Source: DASUPK01 sp036505735
GTDB lineage: Bacteria > Actinomycetota > Thermoleophilia > Solirubrobacterales > 70-9
Assembly: GCA_036505735.1 (NCBI GenBank)
Contig: DASXSZ010000203.1
Span: 1 to 64,000, forward strand
Reading direction: 5' to 3'
Length of the DNA stretch: 64,000 nt
The notes beneath the pieces were generated by a model, which was given only the letters and a program-made list of their open reading frames with translations, was not told where the DNA came from and ran no database searches. The position numbers and the translations under genes are program-made. This document shows positions 16,757 to 25,183 of this stretch, piece after piece (position 1 is the stretch's first letter; every line of letters begins with the position of its first letter).

Positions 16757-18084
16757 TCGTGGGGGCGCGCCATCTTGCGATGGTCGAGCGCCTGCTCCAG
16801 GATCTCCTCCTCGACGCCCCTCTCCCGCGCCACCTCACGCAGCGGGCGGCCCGAGGAGTGGGCCTCCTTGACGATCTCGGCGGCCCGGTCGTAGCCGATG
16901 TGGGGGTTGAGGGCGGTGGCGGTCGCGAGCGTCGCTTCCGCGTGCCGCTCCAGCATCTCCTCGTTCGGCTCGATCCCGCTGACGCACTTCTCGTCGAACG
17001 CTCGCGATGCCGCGGCGAGCAGCTTGATCGAGTCGAGCAGGTTCCGGGCGATCAGCGGCACGCGCACGTTGAGCTCGAACTGGCCCTGGCTCCCGGCCAG
17101 CGTGATCGCCGCATCGTTACCGACGACCTGATCGGCGACCTGGATCACGACCTCGGGGATCACCGGGTTGACCTTGCCGGGCATGATCGATGAGCCCTTC
17201 TGCAGCTCGGGCAGGACGATCTCGGCGAGCCCGGCGCGCGGCCCGGAGCCCATCAGCGCCAGGTCGTTCGCGATCTTGAGAAGCGAGACGGCGACGGTCT
17301 TGAGCGCGCCGGACAGCTCGACCAGCGCGTCGCGGTTGCCCTGCGCCTCGAATGGGTCCGCCGGCTCGGAGATGTCGAGACCTGTGTCGGCGCTGAGCTT
17401 CTCTCGGACCTTCGCGGCGAACTCGGGATGCGTGTTGAGCCCGGTGCCGGTGGCTGTGCCGCCGAGCGGGATCTGGCCGACGCGGCCAAGGGTGGAGCGG
17501 ACCCGCTCGGCGCCGAGGCGGACCTGCGCCGCGTAGCCGGAGAACTCCTGGCCGAGGGTCACGGGGACGGCGTCCATCAGATGCGTTCGGCCCGCCTTGA
17601 CCAGGTCCTTGAACTCGTCGGCCTTGCGCTCGAGCGCGGCGCGCAGCTCGTCCAGGGCGGGCAGGAGGTCCGAGTGGACCTCACCCAGAGCGGCGAGATG
17701 AACCGCCGAGGGAAAGACGTCGTTCGAGGACTGGCCCCTGTTGACGTGGTCGTTGGGGTGGGCCTCGTCGCCGGCGAGCTCGGCGATCACCTCGTTGGCG
17801 TTCATGTTCGAGGAGGTGCCAGAGCCGGTCTGGAAGACGTCGATCGGGAACTGGTCGTCGTGCTCGCCGTTCGCGACCTCGTCTGCGGCCTTCGCGATTC
17901 GCTCGGCGAGGGCGGCATCGAGCTCGCCCAGCTCGGCGTTCGCCCTGGCGGCGGCGGCCTTCAGCCGACCCAGCCAGTGGATCACGGGGGCGGGCACCGG
18001 GCTGCCTGAGAGCTGGAAGTTTTCGACGGCTTTCGTGGTTTCGGCTCCCCAGAGCTGGTCGGTGGTCTTGGCTTCCATCTCCAT
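16753..18084 (-). CDS. fumC: Fumarate hydratase, class II
   Basis: A 443-residue, iron-free fumarase that hydrates fumarate to malate in the citric acid cycle. The active-site segments are QTGSGTSSNMNANEV near residue 86, a NRGQSSNDVFPSA block near 119, GRTHLMDAVPV near 165 with the catalytic His, and the superfamily signature GSSIMPGKVNP near 298-308. Length and motif spacing are normal. The gene follows a lipoprotein gene by 9 bases on the same strand, so the two probably form an operon. Confidence 0.95.
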   Translation of the reverse strand: MEMEAKTTDQLWGAETTKAVENFQLSGSPVPAPVIHWLGRLKAAAARANAELGELDAALAERIAKAADEVANGEHDDQFPIDVFQTGSGTSSNMNANEVIAELAGDEAHPNDHVNRGQSSNDVFPSAVHLAALGEVHSDLLPALDELRAALERKADEFKDLVKAGRTHLMDAVPVTLGQEFSGYAAQVRLGAERVRSTLGRVGQIPLGGTATGTGLNTHPEFAAKVREKLSADTGLDISEPADPFEAQGNRDALVELSGALKTVAVSLLKIANDLALMGSGPRAGLAEIVLPELQKGSSIMPGKVNPVIPEVVIQVADQVVGNDAAITLAGSQGQFELNVRVPLIARNLLDSIKLLAAASRAFDEKCVSGIEPNEEMLERHAEATLATATALNPHIGYDRAAEIVKEAHSSGRPLREVARERGVEEEILEQALDHRKMARPHD

Positions 18085-18093
18085 TCAGGCTAT

Positions 18094-18579
18094 CTAGCCG
18101 GAGGTGTGCCCGGCCGCGTATCCACGGCCGAAGGCCCGCTCGAAGCTCGCCGGCAGCGTGCCGCCCGTCTGGCTGAAGCGGGCCGCCGAATTGAGGCGCC
18201 GCACGAGGTCGGTGTGGATCGCGTCGGCCCCCTTGCCCACCGCGCCGATCAGGTAGCCGAGTTGAACGGTGGCCGGGCCGCCCGGGTCCCGGCGCGCTTC
18301 GGCGTTCAGCTTCGTTGCGGCGATGATCATCTCGTGCCCGATGTTGGCGAGCTGGCCCGCGTCCTGCTCGGGGACCAGGCAGTCGGAGATCGGCGTGCTG
18401 CCCGCGAGCCGGACCCGCCCCGGCGCGCTCTCGAGTGCCCGCAGGTATCCCTCGTTTCCGATCAGGCAGGCGGCGGGCGCCTCGTCGTTCTGCTTCGTGC
18501 CGCAGCCGGCGGCGAACAGGACCCCCGCGGTCGCCGCCAACGCGGCTGCCCGGCGCGCGATGGCGGATGGGCGGGGCAC
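18094..18579 (-). CDS. Putative lipoprotein, function unknown
   Basis: A 161-residue protein with a lipoprotein-type signal peptide: basic start (PRPSAIARR), hydrophobic stretch AAALAATAGVLF, then a lipobox-like AAGC near residue 28. The mature part is mostly helical and has two further cysteines (ACLIGN and ISDCLVP) that could form a disulfide. No family is recognised. The GTG at 18579 is preceded by a TAGGAT box 7 bases upstream. The reading frame continues upstream antisense to marR, but that part is not credible. It lies immediately upstream of fumC. Confidence 0.6.
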   Translation of the reverse strand: MPRPSAIARRAAALAATAGVLFAAGCGTKQNDEAPAACLIGNEGYLRALESAPGRVRLAGSTPISDCLVPEQDAGQLANIGHEMIIAATKLNAEARRDPGGPATVQLGYLIGAVGKGADAIHTDLVRRLNSAARFSQTGGTLPASFERAFGRGYAAGHTSG

Positions 18580-18586
18580 CCCAACG

Positions 18587-18592
18587 ATCCTA
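18587..18592 (-). promoter_or_regulatory. Leaderless-type -10 box TAGGAT for the lipoprotein-fumC unit
   Basis: TAGGAT on the minus strand lies 7 bases before the GTG at 18579. There is no Shine-Dalgarno in the gap. Confidence 0.45.
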
Positions 18593-18620
18593 GTGACGGG
18601 ATCTCGTCCGCCGCGCCCCA

Positions 18621-18626
18621 TAACTT
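18621..18626 (+). promoter_or_regulatory. Leaderless-type -10 box TAACTT for marR
   Basis: TAACTT lies 8 bases before the GTG at 18635. The two divergent leaderless -10 boxes at 18587 and 18621 are only 28 bases apart, so the MarR protein could control both directions. Confidence 0.45.
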
Positions 18627-18634
18627 GATCACTC

Positions 18635-19087
18635 GTGACCGACGAGGCGACGCCCCTTCGCCCCATCGATCCGCTCGCGCACCGCGCGCTCGAGGCGCTG
18701 GTGCGGGCAGAGGCGAACCTCACCCGCCGTCTCGCGGCGGACCTCGAGAGGATCGGCGTCTCGGCGACCGGCTTCACGATGCTGGTGCTACTCACCAGCG
18801 CCGGCGGACGCCTGGAGCTGCGCACCATGCGCCGCCGCCTCGGCGCCTCCAAGGCGACCGCCACCGAGGTCCTCGACACGCTCGAGAGCCGCGACTTCGT
18901 CAACCGCAGCCGGCTCGAGAGCGACCGTCGCGCGGTCGCCGTCGCGCTCACCCAGGCTGGCTACAACCTCGTTACCCACGCCTTCCCGGCCCACGCCGAG
19001 CGCGTGCGGGAGGCCTTCGGGGTCCTCGACGAGGCCGAGAAGCGCCAGCTCGCGGACCTCTGCCGCAAGCTGGACCGAGCCGCCTAG
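18635..19087 (+). CDS. MarR family transcriptional regulator
   Basis: A 150-residue winged-helix protein. The recognition region runs LELRTMRRRLGASKATATEVLDTLESRDFVNRS, near residues 67-99, followed by the wing LESDRRAVAVALTQAG. Helices at both ends provide the dimer interface. It is divergent from the lipoprotein-fumC unit and convergent with the AraC-type gene, which it overlaps by 4 bases. The ligand is unknown. Self-regulation through the 55-base divergent region is a reasonable guess. Confidence 0.8.
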   Translation: MTDEATPLRPIDPLAHRALEALVRAEANLTRRLAADLERIGVSATGFTMLVLLTSAGGRLELRTMRRRLGASKATATEVLDTLESRDFVNRSRLESDRRAVAVALTQAGYNLVTHAFPAHAERVREAFGVLDEAEKRQLADLCRKLDRAA

Positions 19088-19821
19088 CTCGCCCAGAGCG
19101 CCGCGAGCCGGGCGGGCGCCAGCCCCGAAAGTCGGACGCAATCGCGCGTCATGTGGGCCTGGTCGGCGTAACCGAGATCGGCGGCGATCCGGGCGAGATC
19201 GCCGTCTCCGGCCGCGATGGCCGGGGCCTGCGCGAGCAACCGCCTGAAGCGCAGGACCCGATCCAGAGTCTTCGGCCCGTAGCCCACGGCTCGATGGAAC
19301 CTCCGCCTGAGCTGACGGTCGCTGATGCCGAGAGCGTCGGAGAGCCAGTCGACGCGGCTCCCGGGGAACCCAAGCCGGCGGCTGGCGGCAAGCACCAGTG
19401 GATCCGGCTCGGCGTCCCGGATTCGCGAGCTGACCATCGCCTCGAGCAGCTCGAACGCGTCCTCCTCGCCGCGCGCCTCGCCCAGGCGACCCTCGAGCTC
19501 GGCGGCCGGCGAGCCGAGTAGGTCCTCGAGCGGGAAGTGGCCGTCGAGCACCTCGCTCGCCGGCATTCCCAGCATCGCCCCCGCAACGCCGGGTCGGAGC
19601 CGAAGTCCGAGGATCGTCTGCAGGGGGGTGATCGCGATGGAGCGGGCTCGGCGGTCGGGCCCGGCGAGCACCAGCTCGTCGCCCCGCCAGATCAGATCCA
19701 CGCAGCCGTCCGGCAGCACGAGCGTTGTCCCGCCGCCTCCCTCCGGCACACGTCTCACCCACCGGCACGCGACGAGCGAGTACAGGTCGCGTGATGGGGC
19801 GAGCTCGCGGTAGAGGCTCAC
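19084..19821 (-). CDS. AraC family transcriptional regulator
   Basis: A 245-residue regulator. The N-terminal domain begins MSLYRELAPSRDLYSLVACRWVRR and contains a strand-rich LPDGCVDLIWRGDEL block, as in AraC proteins with a DUF6597-type sensor domain. The C-terminal third has two helix-turn-helix motifs: WLSDALGISDRQLRRRFHRAVGYGPK near residue 162 and IAADLGYADQAHMTRDC near 213. It is divergent from the VOC protein gene across 94 bases, which suggests that gene is its target. Confidence 0.8.
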   Translation of the reverse strand: MSLYRELAPSRDLYSLVACRWVRRVPEGGGGTTLVLPDGCVDLIWRGDELVLAGPDRRARSIAITPLQTILGLRLRPGVAGAMLGMPASEVLDGHFPLEDLLGSPAAELEGRLGEARGEEDAFELLEAMVSSRIRDAEPDPLVLAASRRLGFPGSRVDWLSDALGISDRQLRRRFHRAVGYGPKTLDRVLRFRRLLAQAPAIAAGDGDLARIAADLGYADQAHMTRDCVRLSGLAPARLAALWAS

Positions 19822-19827
19822 GCTCGC

Positions 19828-19833
19828 AACCTA
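19828..19833 (-). promoter_or_regulatory. Leaderless-type -10 box TAGGTT for the AraC gene
   Basis: TAGGTT on the minus strand lies 6 bases before the GTG start at 19821. No ribosome-binding site is present. Confidence 0.5.
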
Positions 19834-19875
19834 GCGAACGTCCGAAAAGTTCAAGGCAGCCGGGTCGTTGCCGGA

Positions 19876-19881
19876 TAGGGT
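19876..19881 (+). promoter_or_regulatory. Possible -10 box TAGGGT for the VOC gene, with a leader carrying a Shine-Dalgarno
   Basis: TAGGGT at this position would give a leader of about 28 bases. That leader holds AAAGGAG at 19903-19909, 6 bases before the ATG, in contrast to the leaderless divergent gene. Confidence 0.35.
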
Positions 19882-19915
19882 CGCGGCCAATCGCAACTTC
19901 GGAAAGGAGCTCGGC

Positions 19916-20341
19916 ATGGACCAGCGGCTCAGCCTGATCACGCTCGGCATCTCCGACCTCGCGCGGGCGCGCAGGTTCTACGAGGACCTCGGCTGGAAGA
20001 CCGGCGCGGAGGAGGCGGACGACGTCGTCTTCTTCCAGGCGGGCGGGATGGTCGTCGCCCTCTGGGGCCGGGACAAGCTGGCCGAGGACAGCGCCGTCAC
20101 CGACGGCGAGGGCTGGGGAGGGGTGACCTTCGCCTACAACACCCGCTCCCCGGACGAGGTCGATGAGGTGATCGAGGAGGCCCGCAAGGCGGGCGCGACC
20201 ATCGGCCGCGAGCCGGCCGAGACCTTCTGGGGCGGCTACTCGGGGATCTTCATCGATCCGGACGGCCATCCGTGGGAGGTCGCCCACAACCCGCGCTGGA
20301 CGATCGAGGAGGACGGCTCGGTCACGCTCCCCTCCGACTAG
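19916..20341 (+). CDS. VOC (glyoxalase/bleomycin-resistance fold) protein
   Basis: A 141-residue two-module vicinal-oxygen-chelate protein. Module one is LSLITLGISDLARARRFYEDLGWK, and module two contains GGVTFAYNTRSPDEVDEVIEEARKAG and ends GYSGIFIDPDGHPWEVAHNP. The usual first-module His is replaced by Thr (LITLG), so classical metal binding is doubtful. Relatives are annotated as glyoxalase-like but few have a tested activity. It has a clear ribosome-binding site and lies opposite an AraC regulator. Confidence 0.78.
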   Translation: MDQRLSLITLGISDLARARRFYEDLGWKTGAEEADDVVFFQAGGMVVALWGRDKLAEDSAVTDGEGWGGVTFAYNTRSPDEVDEVIEEARKAGATIGREPAETFWGGYSGIFIDPDGHPWEVAHNPRWTIEEDGSVTLPSD

Positions 20342-20404
20342 GAGTCAGGCGCTCGGCTGACCTGCATCGGGCGGGGGGCGCGCGGCTGCCAGAATCCGCC
20401 GCTC

Positions 20405-23400
20405 ATGGCTGGATTCCGCCCGGTGGACCCGAAACAGTCGTTTCCCGAGCTCGAGGAGCGGGTGCTCGAGCGCTGGCGGGACCGGGCAATCTTCCGGCGC
20501 TCGCTCGCCAATCGCGAGGGGGCACCGCTGTGGGGGTTCTACGAGGGACCACCGACGGCAAACGGGCGTCCGGGCTCGCATCACGTCCTCTCGCGGGTGT
20601 TCAAGGACATCTACCCCCGCTACCGGACGATGACCGGCCACTACGTGCCGCGAAAGGCCGGCTGGGATTGCCACGGCCTGCCGGTCGAGCTCGAGATCGA
20701 GCGCGAGCTGGGGATCTCCTCGAAGGAGGAGATCGAGGAGTACGGGATCGCGGAGTTCAATGACCGCTGCCGGGAGTCGGTGTTCCGCTACGTCGAGGAC
20801 TGGAACCGGCTCACCGAGCGGATCGGCTTCTGGCTCGACCTCGACGACCCCTACGTCACCCTCAACAACGAGTACATCGAGTCGGTCTGGTGGGCGCTGC
20901 GCAGAATGTGGGACGACGGCCGCCTCTACGAGGGCCACAAGGTCGTGCCGTACTGCCCCCGGTGCGGCACCGCGCTCTCCTCCCACGAGGTCGCCCTCGG
21001 CTACCACGACGTGGAGGACCCGAGCGTCTACGTCAAGCTTCCGGTGCGAGAGCCGGCCTCCGAGAGCCCGCTCGAGCCCGGCGACCAGCTGCTGGTCTGG
21101 ACGACCACGCCCTGGACCCTGATCACCAACGCGGCGGTCGCGGCCGGGCCGGAGATCGAATATGTCCGGGTGCAGGTCCTGGGCGGGGACGAGGCGATCG
21201 GGCACGCGGCGGGGGATGAGGTCTTCGTCATGGCCCGCGATCGCGTCGAGCACGTCCTCGGCGAAGACGTCGAGGTGCTGTCGACGTTCCCCGGTACGGC
21301 CCTCGCCGATACCTCGTATGAGCCGCCCTTCGACTACATCACCGACTACGGCCTGCGCGGCCACACGGTGCTGCTCGCGGACTTCGTCACCACCGAGGAC
21401 GGCACGGGCCTGGTCCACAGCGCGATCGCCTTCGGCGAGGACGACTTCGGGCTCGGCGAGCAGTACGGGATCACCCTGCAGAACCCGGTCGACCTACGGG
21501 GCCGCTTCGATGAGCGGATCACGGACTTCGCCGGCCGCAAGGTAAAGGAGGCCGACCCCGACATCGTCAAGGCCCTGGATGAGAGGGGCAAGCTCCTGCG
21601 CGCGGAGACCTACCTGCACGCCTATCCCCACTGCTGGCGCTGCGACACGCCGCTCCTCTACTACGCCAAGGCGAGCTGGTACGTGAAGACGACCGAGGTC
21701 CGCGACCGGCTCATCGCCGCCAACGATGAGATCGGCTGGCACCCGGAGCACATCAAGCACGGGCGCTTCGGCAAGTGGCTCGAGGGGAACGTGGACTGGG
21801 CCCTCTCCCGCGACCGCTATTGGGGGACCCCGCTGCCGATCTGGGAATGCGACGCCGAGGGCTGCGAGGAGCGCTTCTGCGCCGGGTCTATCGCGGACCT
21901 GCGCGAGCGCGGCGCTGAGGTCCCCGATGACCTCCACCGGCCCTACATCGACGAGGTGACCTTCGCCTGCGAGCGCGAGGGCTGCGAGGGCACGATGCGC
22001 CGGGTCCTCTCCGTGATCGACGCCTGGTTCGACTCCGGCTCGATGCCCTGGGCCCAGTACCACTACCCGTTCGAGAACGAGGAGCGGTTTACGGAGCGCT
22101 TCCCCGCCGACTTCATCTGCGAGGCCATCGACCAGACCCGCGGCTGGTTCTACACGCTGCTCGCCGAGGCGGTCCTGCTTTTCGACACCTCGAGCTACCG
22201 CAACGTCGTCTGCCTGGGCCTGATCCTCGATCCGGAGGGGCAGAAGATGTCGAAGAGCCGCGGCAACGTGGTCGAGCCCTGGGACGTGATCAAGCGCCAC
22301 GGCGCCGACGCGTTCCGCTGGTACTACTTCGCCTCACAGCAGCCCTGGGCCGGCTACCGCTTCTCCGTCGAGACGGTCGGGGAGGCGGTTCGCCAGTTCC
22401 TGCTCACCCTCTGGAACACGTACTCGTTCTGGGTGCTCTACGCGAATGCCGAGGGTCTCGAACCCGCCAAGCTCGCCGGGGTCTGGAGCGCGGGTGAGCG
22501 AAGCGAGGGGTCAGCCGCTGAGCTCGACCGCTGGGCGGTCTCCCGGCTGCAGCGAACCATCGCGGAGGTCCGCGAGCACATGGACGCATTCGACTGCACC
22601 GCCGCGGGCAGGGCGATCGCCGAGTACAGCGAGGAGCTCTCCAACTGGTACGTCCGCCTCAGCCGGCGCCGCTTCTGGGACGGGGATGAGACGGCCTTCG
22701 CCACCCTGCGCCACTGCCTGATCACGATGGCGACGCTGCTCGCTCCCTTCACGCCCTTCCTCGCGGACGAGATCTACACGAACCTGGCGGCTGGAACGGA
22801 CGAGAGCGCCTTCGGCGACTGCCCCGACTCGGTCCACCTCTGCGACTACCCGGAGGTCCACGAGGACCTGATCGACGCCCAGCTCGAGGAGGGCATGGAG
22901 GCCGTCCGCCGGACCGTCGAGCTCGGCCGCGCGGCTCGCGCGCAGGCGAAGGTGAAGCTCCGCCAGCCCCTCCGCAAGGCGGTGGTCGTCGCCTCCGACG
23001 CAGAGCGGGCCGCGATCGAGCGCCTCTCCGGGGTCGTTGCCTCGGAGCTGAACGTGAAGGACCTCGACTTCGTCCACAGCGAGGCCGAGCTCGTCTCGTA
23101 CCGGGTGAAGCCGAACTACCGCTCGCTCGGCCCCCGGTTCGGAAAGAACATGCCTCAGGTGGCGGCGGCGGTGGAGGCACTCGACGCCGCTGGCGTGGCA
23201 GAGCGGCTCGAGGCGGGCGCCGAGGTCGGCATCGCGATCGACGGCAAGGAGCACACGCTCTCCGCCGATGACATCAACCTGGTCATGGAGCCGCTCGAGG
23301 GCTACCAGGTCGAGGCCGAGGCGGGCCACGCGGTGGCCCTCGAGCTGGACCTCGACGACGACCTGCGGCGCGAGGGCCTCGCGCGCGAGGTGGTGCGCGC

Positions 23401-23617
23401 CGTGCAGGAGGCCCGCAAGCAGGCCGGCCTGGAGGTCTCCGACCGGATCTCGCTGGAGCTCGGCGGCGACGACGAGCTGCTCGCGGCCGCCCGCGAGCAC
23501 GAGTCCTACATCGCCGGTGAGACGCTGGCCACCTCGGTCGGCTACGCCGCCGACGGCGCCGGGGAGAAGGCGACGATCGAGGGCCGCGAGCTGCGGATCG
23601 CCGTTTCCAAGGTCTGA
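20405..23617 (+). CDS. ileS: Isoleucine--tRNA ligase
   Basis: A 1070-residue class I synthetase of the longer, eukaryote-like IleRS type. The HIGH-equivalent motif is PTANGRPGSHHV near residues 50-61 and the KMSKS motif is GQKMSKSRGN near 610-619. The editing domain lies between about 190 and 400, with the WTTTPWTL strand near 233, and Cys pairs CPRCG and CWRCD occur in the inserted domains. The anticodon-binding helices follow. A stretch SAGERSEGSA near 696-705, between the catalytic and anticodon domains, is encoded by a GAGCGAAGCGAG-type sequence and looks inserted. Essential gene. It abuts the HAD gene with no gap. Confidence 0.95.
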   Translation: MAGFRPVDPKQSFPELEERVLERWRDRAIFRRSLANREGAPLWGFYEGPPTANGRPGSHHVLSRVFKDIYPRYRTMTGHYVPRKAGWDCHGLPVELEIERELGISSKEEIEEYGIAEFNDRCRESVFRYVEDWNRLTERIGFWLDLDDPYVTLNNEYIESVWWALRRMWDDGRLYEGHKVVPYCPRCGTALSSHEVALGYHDVEDPSVYVKLPVREPASESPLEPGDQLLVWTTTPWTLITNAAVAAGPEIEYVRVQVLGGDEAIGHAAGDEVFVMARDRVEHVLGEDVEVLSTFPGTALADTSYEPPFDYITDYGLRGHTVLLADFVTTEDGTGLVHSAIAFGEDDFGLGEQYGITLQNPVDLRGRFDERITDFAGRKVKEADPDIVKALDERGKLLRAETYLHAYPHCWRCDTPLLYYAKASWYVKTTEVRDRLIAANDEIGWHPEHIKHGRFGKWLEGNVDWALSRDRYWGTPLPIWECDAEGCEERFCAGSIADLRERGAEVPDDLHRPYIDEVTFACEREGCEGTMRRVLSVIDAWFDSGSMPWAQYHYPFENEERFTERFPADFICEAIDQTRGWFYTLLAEAVLLFDTSSYRNVVCLGLILDPEGQKMSKSRGNVVEPWDVIKRHGADAFRWYYFASQQPWAGYRFSVETVGEAVRQFLLTLWNTYSFWVLYANAEGLEPAKLAGVWSAGERSEGSAAELDRWAVSRLQRTIAEVREHMDAFDCTAAGRAIAEYSEELSNWYVRLSRRRFWDGDETAFATLRHCLITMATLLAPFTPFLADEIYTNLAAGTDESAFGDCPDSVHLCDYPEVHEDLIDAQLEEGMEAVRRTVELGRAARAQAKVKLRQPLRKAVVVASDAERAAIERLSGVVASELNVKDLDFVHSEAELVSYRVKPNYRSLGPRFGKNMPQVAAAVEALDAAGVAERLEAGAEVGIAIDGKEHTLSADDINLVMEPLEGYQVEAEAGHAVALELDLDDDLRREGLAREVVRAVQEARKQAGLEVSDRISLELGGDDELLAAAREHESYIAGETLATSVGYAADGAGEKATIEGRELRIAVSKV

Positions 23618-24289
23618 GTGTCACCGGGACCCACAGCAGCCGGCATCGCCGCGGTCGTCTTCGACCTGGACGGCGTGCTCGTCGACTCCGAGGCAGTCTG
23701 GGACGACGTACGACGGCGCTTCACCGAGGAGAACGGCGGTCGCTGGCACGAGGGGGCGCAGCGAGAAATGATGGGGATGAGCTCGGAGGAGTGGTCGCGG
23801 TACGTGCGCGATCGCCTCGGGGTTGAGATGGATCCCGAGCGGATCTCGGCGGCCGTCGCGGACCGGGTCGCAGAGGTCTACCGCGAGCGCCTCCCACTCC
23901 TGCCCGGCGCGCTGGAAGCAGTCAGGTCGCTCGCGGCCGAGTGGCCGCTGGGCCTCGCCTCCTCCTCCAATCGCCACGTGATCGACCTCGTGCTCGACCT
24001 GGCCGGGATCGCCGGCGACTTTCGGGTCACGGTCTCCTCGGAGGAGGTGGGCGCTGGCAAGCCCGCCGCCGACGTCTACCTGGAGGCGGCCGGGCGCCTG
24101 GGCGCCGATCCGGGCGCCTGCGTCGCGATCGAGGACTCGACCAACGGAATCCGCTCGGCCGACACCGCCGGCATGGCGGTGGTCGCGATCCCCAACCGCG
24201 ACTTCCCTCCGGAGCCCGACGCTCTCGGCCGCGCCTGGCTCGTCCTGGACTCGCTGGAGGAGCTCACCCCCGAGCGACTGCGCGGCTAG
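23618..24289 (+). CDS. HAD superfamily phosphatase / beta-phosphoglucomutase-like
   Basis: A 223-residue HAD subfamily IA enzyme. Motif I is VFDLDGVLVDSE near residues 14-25 with the two aspartates, motif II LASSSNRH near 112, motif III Lys in VGAGKPAADVY near 149, and motif IV IEDSTNGIRSA near 168. The helical cap between about 25 and 90 is of the beta-phosphoglucomutase / CbbY kind. Likely substrates are sugar phosphates. The GTG start follows the ileS stop directly. The end overlaps ridA by 4 bases on the other strand. Confidence 0.82.
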   Translation: MSPGPTAAGIAAVVFDLDGVLVDSEAVWDDVRRRFTEENGGRWHEGAQREMMGMSSEEWSRYVRDRLGVEMDPERISAAVADRVAEVYRERLPLLPGALEAVRSLAAEWPLGLASSSNRHVIDLVLDLAGIAGDFRVTVSSEEVGAGKPAADVYLEAAGRLGADPGACVAIEDSTNGIRSADTAGMAVVAIPNRDFPPEPDALGRAWLVLDSLEELTPERLRG

Positions 24290-24672
24290 TCGATCGTCGC
24301 CTCCGCCTCGATCTCGACCTTCCAGCGGGGATCGAGGAAGCCGGAGACGACGACCATCGTCGCGACCGGGGGCGCCCCGCCGAAGACCGCGGAGTGCGCG
24401 CGCCCCACGGCCTCGCCGTCCGCGGGGTCGGTGAGGAACATCCTGGTGCGAGTCACGTGCTCCGCGCGCGCCCCGCACTCGGCGAGCGACTCGACGATGA
24501 TCTCGAGACAGCGGCGCGCCTGCTGCTCGGGATCCGGGTCGCAGGAGCCGTCCGGCCAGATCGGGGCGGTGCCGGCGACGATCACGCGATCGCCGACGCG
24601 CAGCGCGCGGCAGAATCCGATCTTCGCCTCGAAGGGCGAGCCCGACGCTACTCGCTGCCGCTCAGCCGCCAC
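24286..24672 (-). CDS. RidA family (enamine/imine deaminase-like) protein
   Basis: A 128-residue RidA/YjgF-type protein. It begins with the strand ASGSPFEAKIGFCRALRVGDRVIVAGTAP and ends with FLDPRWKVEIEAEATID, where RidA proteins carry the conserved Arg and Glu-containing strand. Classical RidA clears reactive 2-aminoacrylate, but many paralogues have other roles. Cysteines at GFCRAL and ARRCLEI are unremarkable. Start GTG, leaderless-type promoter. Confidence 0.8.
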   Translation of the reverse strand: MAAERQRVASGSPFEAKIGFCRALRVGDRVIVAGTAPIWPDGSCDPDPEQQARRCLEIIVESLAECGARAEHVTRTRMFLTDPADGEAVGRAHSAVFGGAPPVATMVVVSGFLDPRWKVEIEAEATID

Positions 24673-24678
24673 CGGCCA

Positions 24679-24684
24679 ATCCTA
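24679..24684 (-). promoter_or_regulatory. Leaderless-type -10 box TAGGAT for the RidA gene
   Basis: TAGGAT on the minus strand lies 6 bases before the GTG at 24672. It is part of the palindrome CCTAGG. Confidence 0.5.
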
Positions 24685-24716
24685 GGCGCGGCGTCAGGTC
24701 GAGAAGGTGAGCCGCG

Positions 24717-24758
24717 CGAGCAGGCGCTCGCTGAGGGAGCGGCCGAAGAAGCGGCCGC
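24717..24758. other. Two tandem GC hairpins between trxA and ridA
   Basis: The 102-base gap between these genes contains two strong inverted repeats: GCGAGC-AGGC-GCTCGC and CGGCCG-AAGAAG-CGGCCG. Both would form in the 3' untranslated part of the trxA mRNA. There is no U-run, so a classical terminator is not certain. The same bases could encode a 20-residue arginine-rich peptide on the plus strand (GTG at 24707), which I do not consider supported. Confidence 0.4.
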
Positions 24759-24774
24759 GGAGGAGCTAGGTCGG

Positions 24775-25101
24775 CTACGCCAGCACCGGCTCGAGCTCTG
24801 ACTCGAGTCGAGTCTTCGGCCGGGCGCCGACCAGCCGGGTGACGACCTCGCCGTCCTTGAAGACGATCATCGTCGGGATGGAGAGGACCTCGTACTTCGC
24901 CGCGGTCTGCGGGTTCTCGTCGGTGTTGAGGCTGACGATCCGCAGGTCCTCGCGCTCAGCGTCGATCTCCTCGAGGACCGGATGCACGACTCGGCAGGGA
25001 CCGCACCAGGGCGCCCAGAAATCGACCAGCACGGGGCCTTCGGCCTCGATCACATCGGACTGGAAGGTGGCGTCGGTTACGTCTGTGAGCTTGCCCGGCA
25101 C
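24775..25101 (-). CDS. trxA: Thioredoxin
   Basis: A 108-residue classical thioredoxin with the active site WCGPC at residues 32-36 inside VDFWAPWCGPC. The cis-proline segment SIPTMIVFKDG is near 75. It reduces protein disulfides in the cytoplasm using electrons from thioredoxin reductase, which is not in this window. The GTG start has a good Shine-Dalgarno (AGGAGA) 7 bases upstream. The upstream 80 bases are relatively AT-rich, so trxA likely has its own promoter. Confidence 0.93.
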   Translation of the reverse strand: MPGKLTDVTDATFQSDVIEAEGPVLVDFWAPWCGPCRVVHPVLEEIDAEREDLRIVSLNTDENPQTAAKYEVLSIPTMIVFKDGEVVTRLVGARPKTRLESELEPVLA

Positions 25102-25183
25102 TGTGGGTCTCCTAGGTCGTGGTTGAAGGTCCGCTATTCAGTCTAGCCAGACCTGCAGGAGTTACTTTACAAAGTGAAGCAAG

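Noticed and set aside
24707..24769. A 20-residue arginine-rich peptide gene between trxA and ridA
   Set aside because: There is no spaced ribosome-binding site or good promoter, and the composition is explained by two GC hairpins. Kept only as a note.
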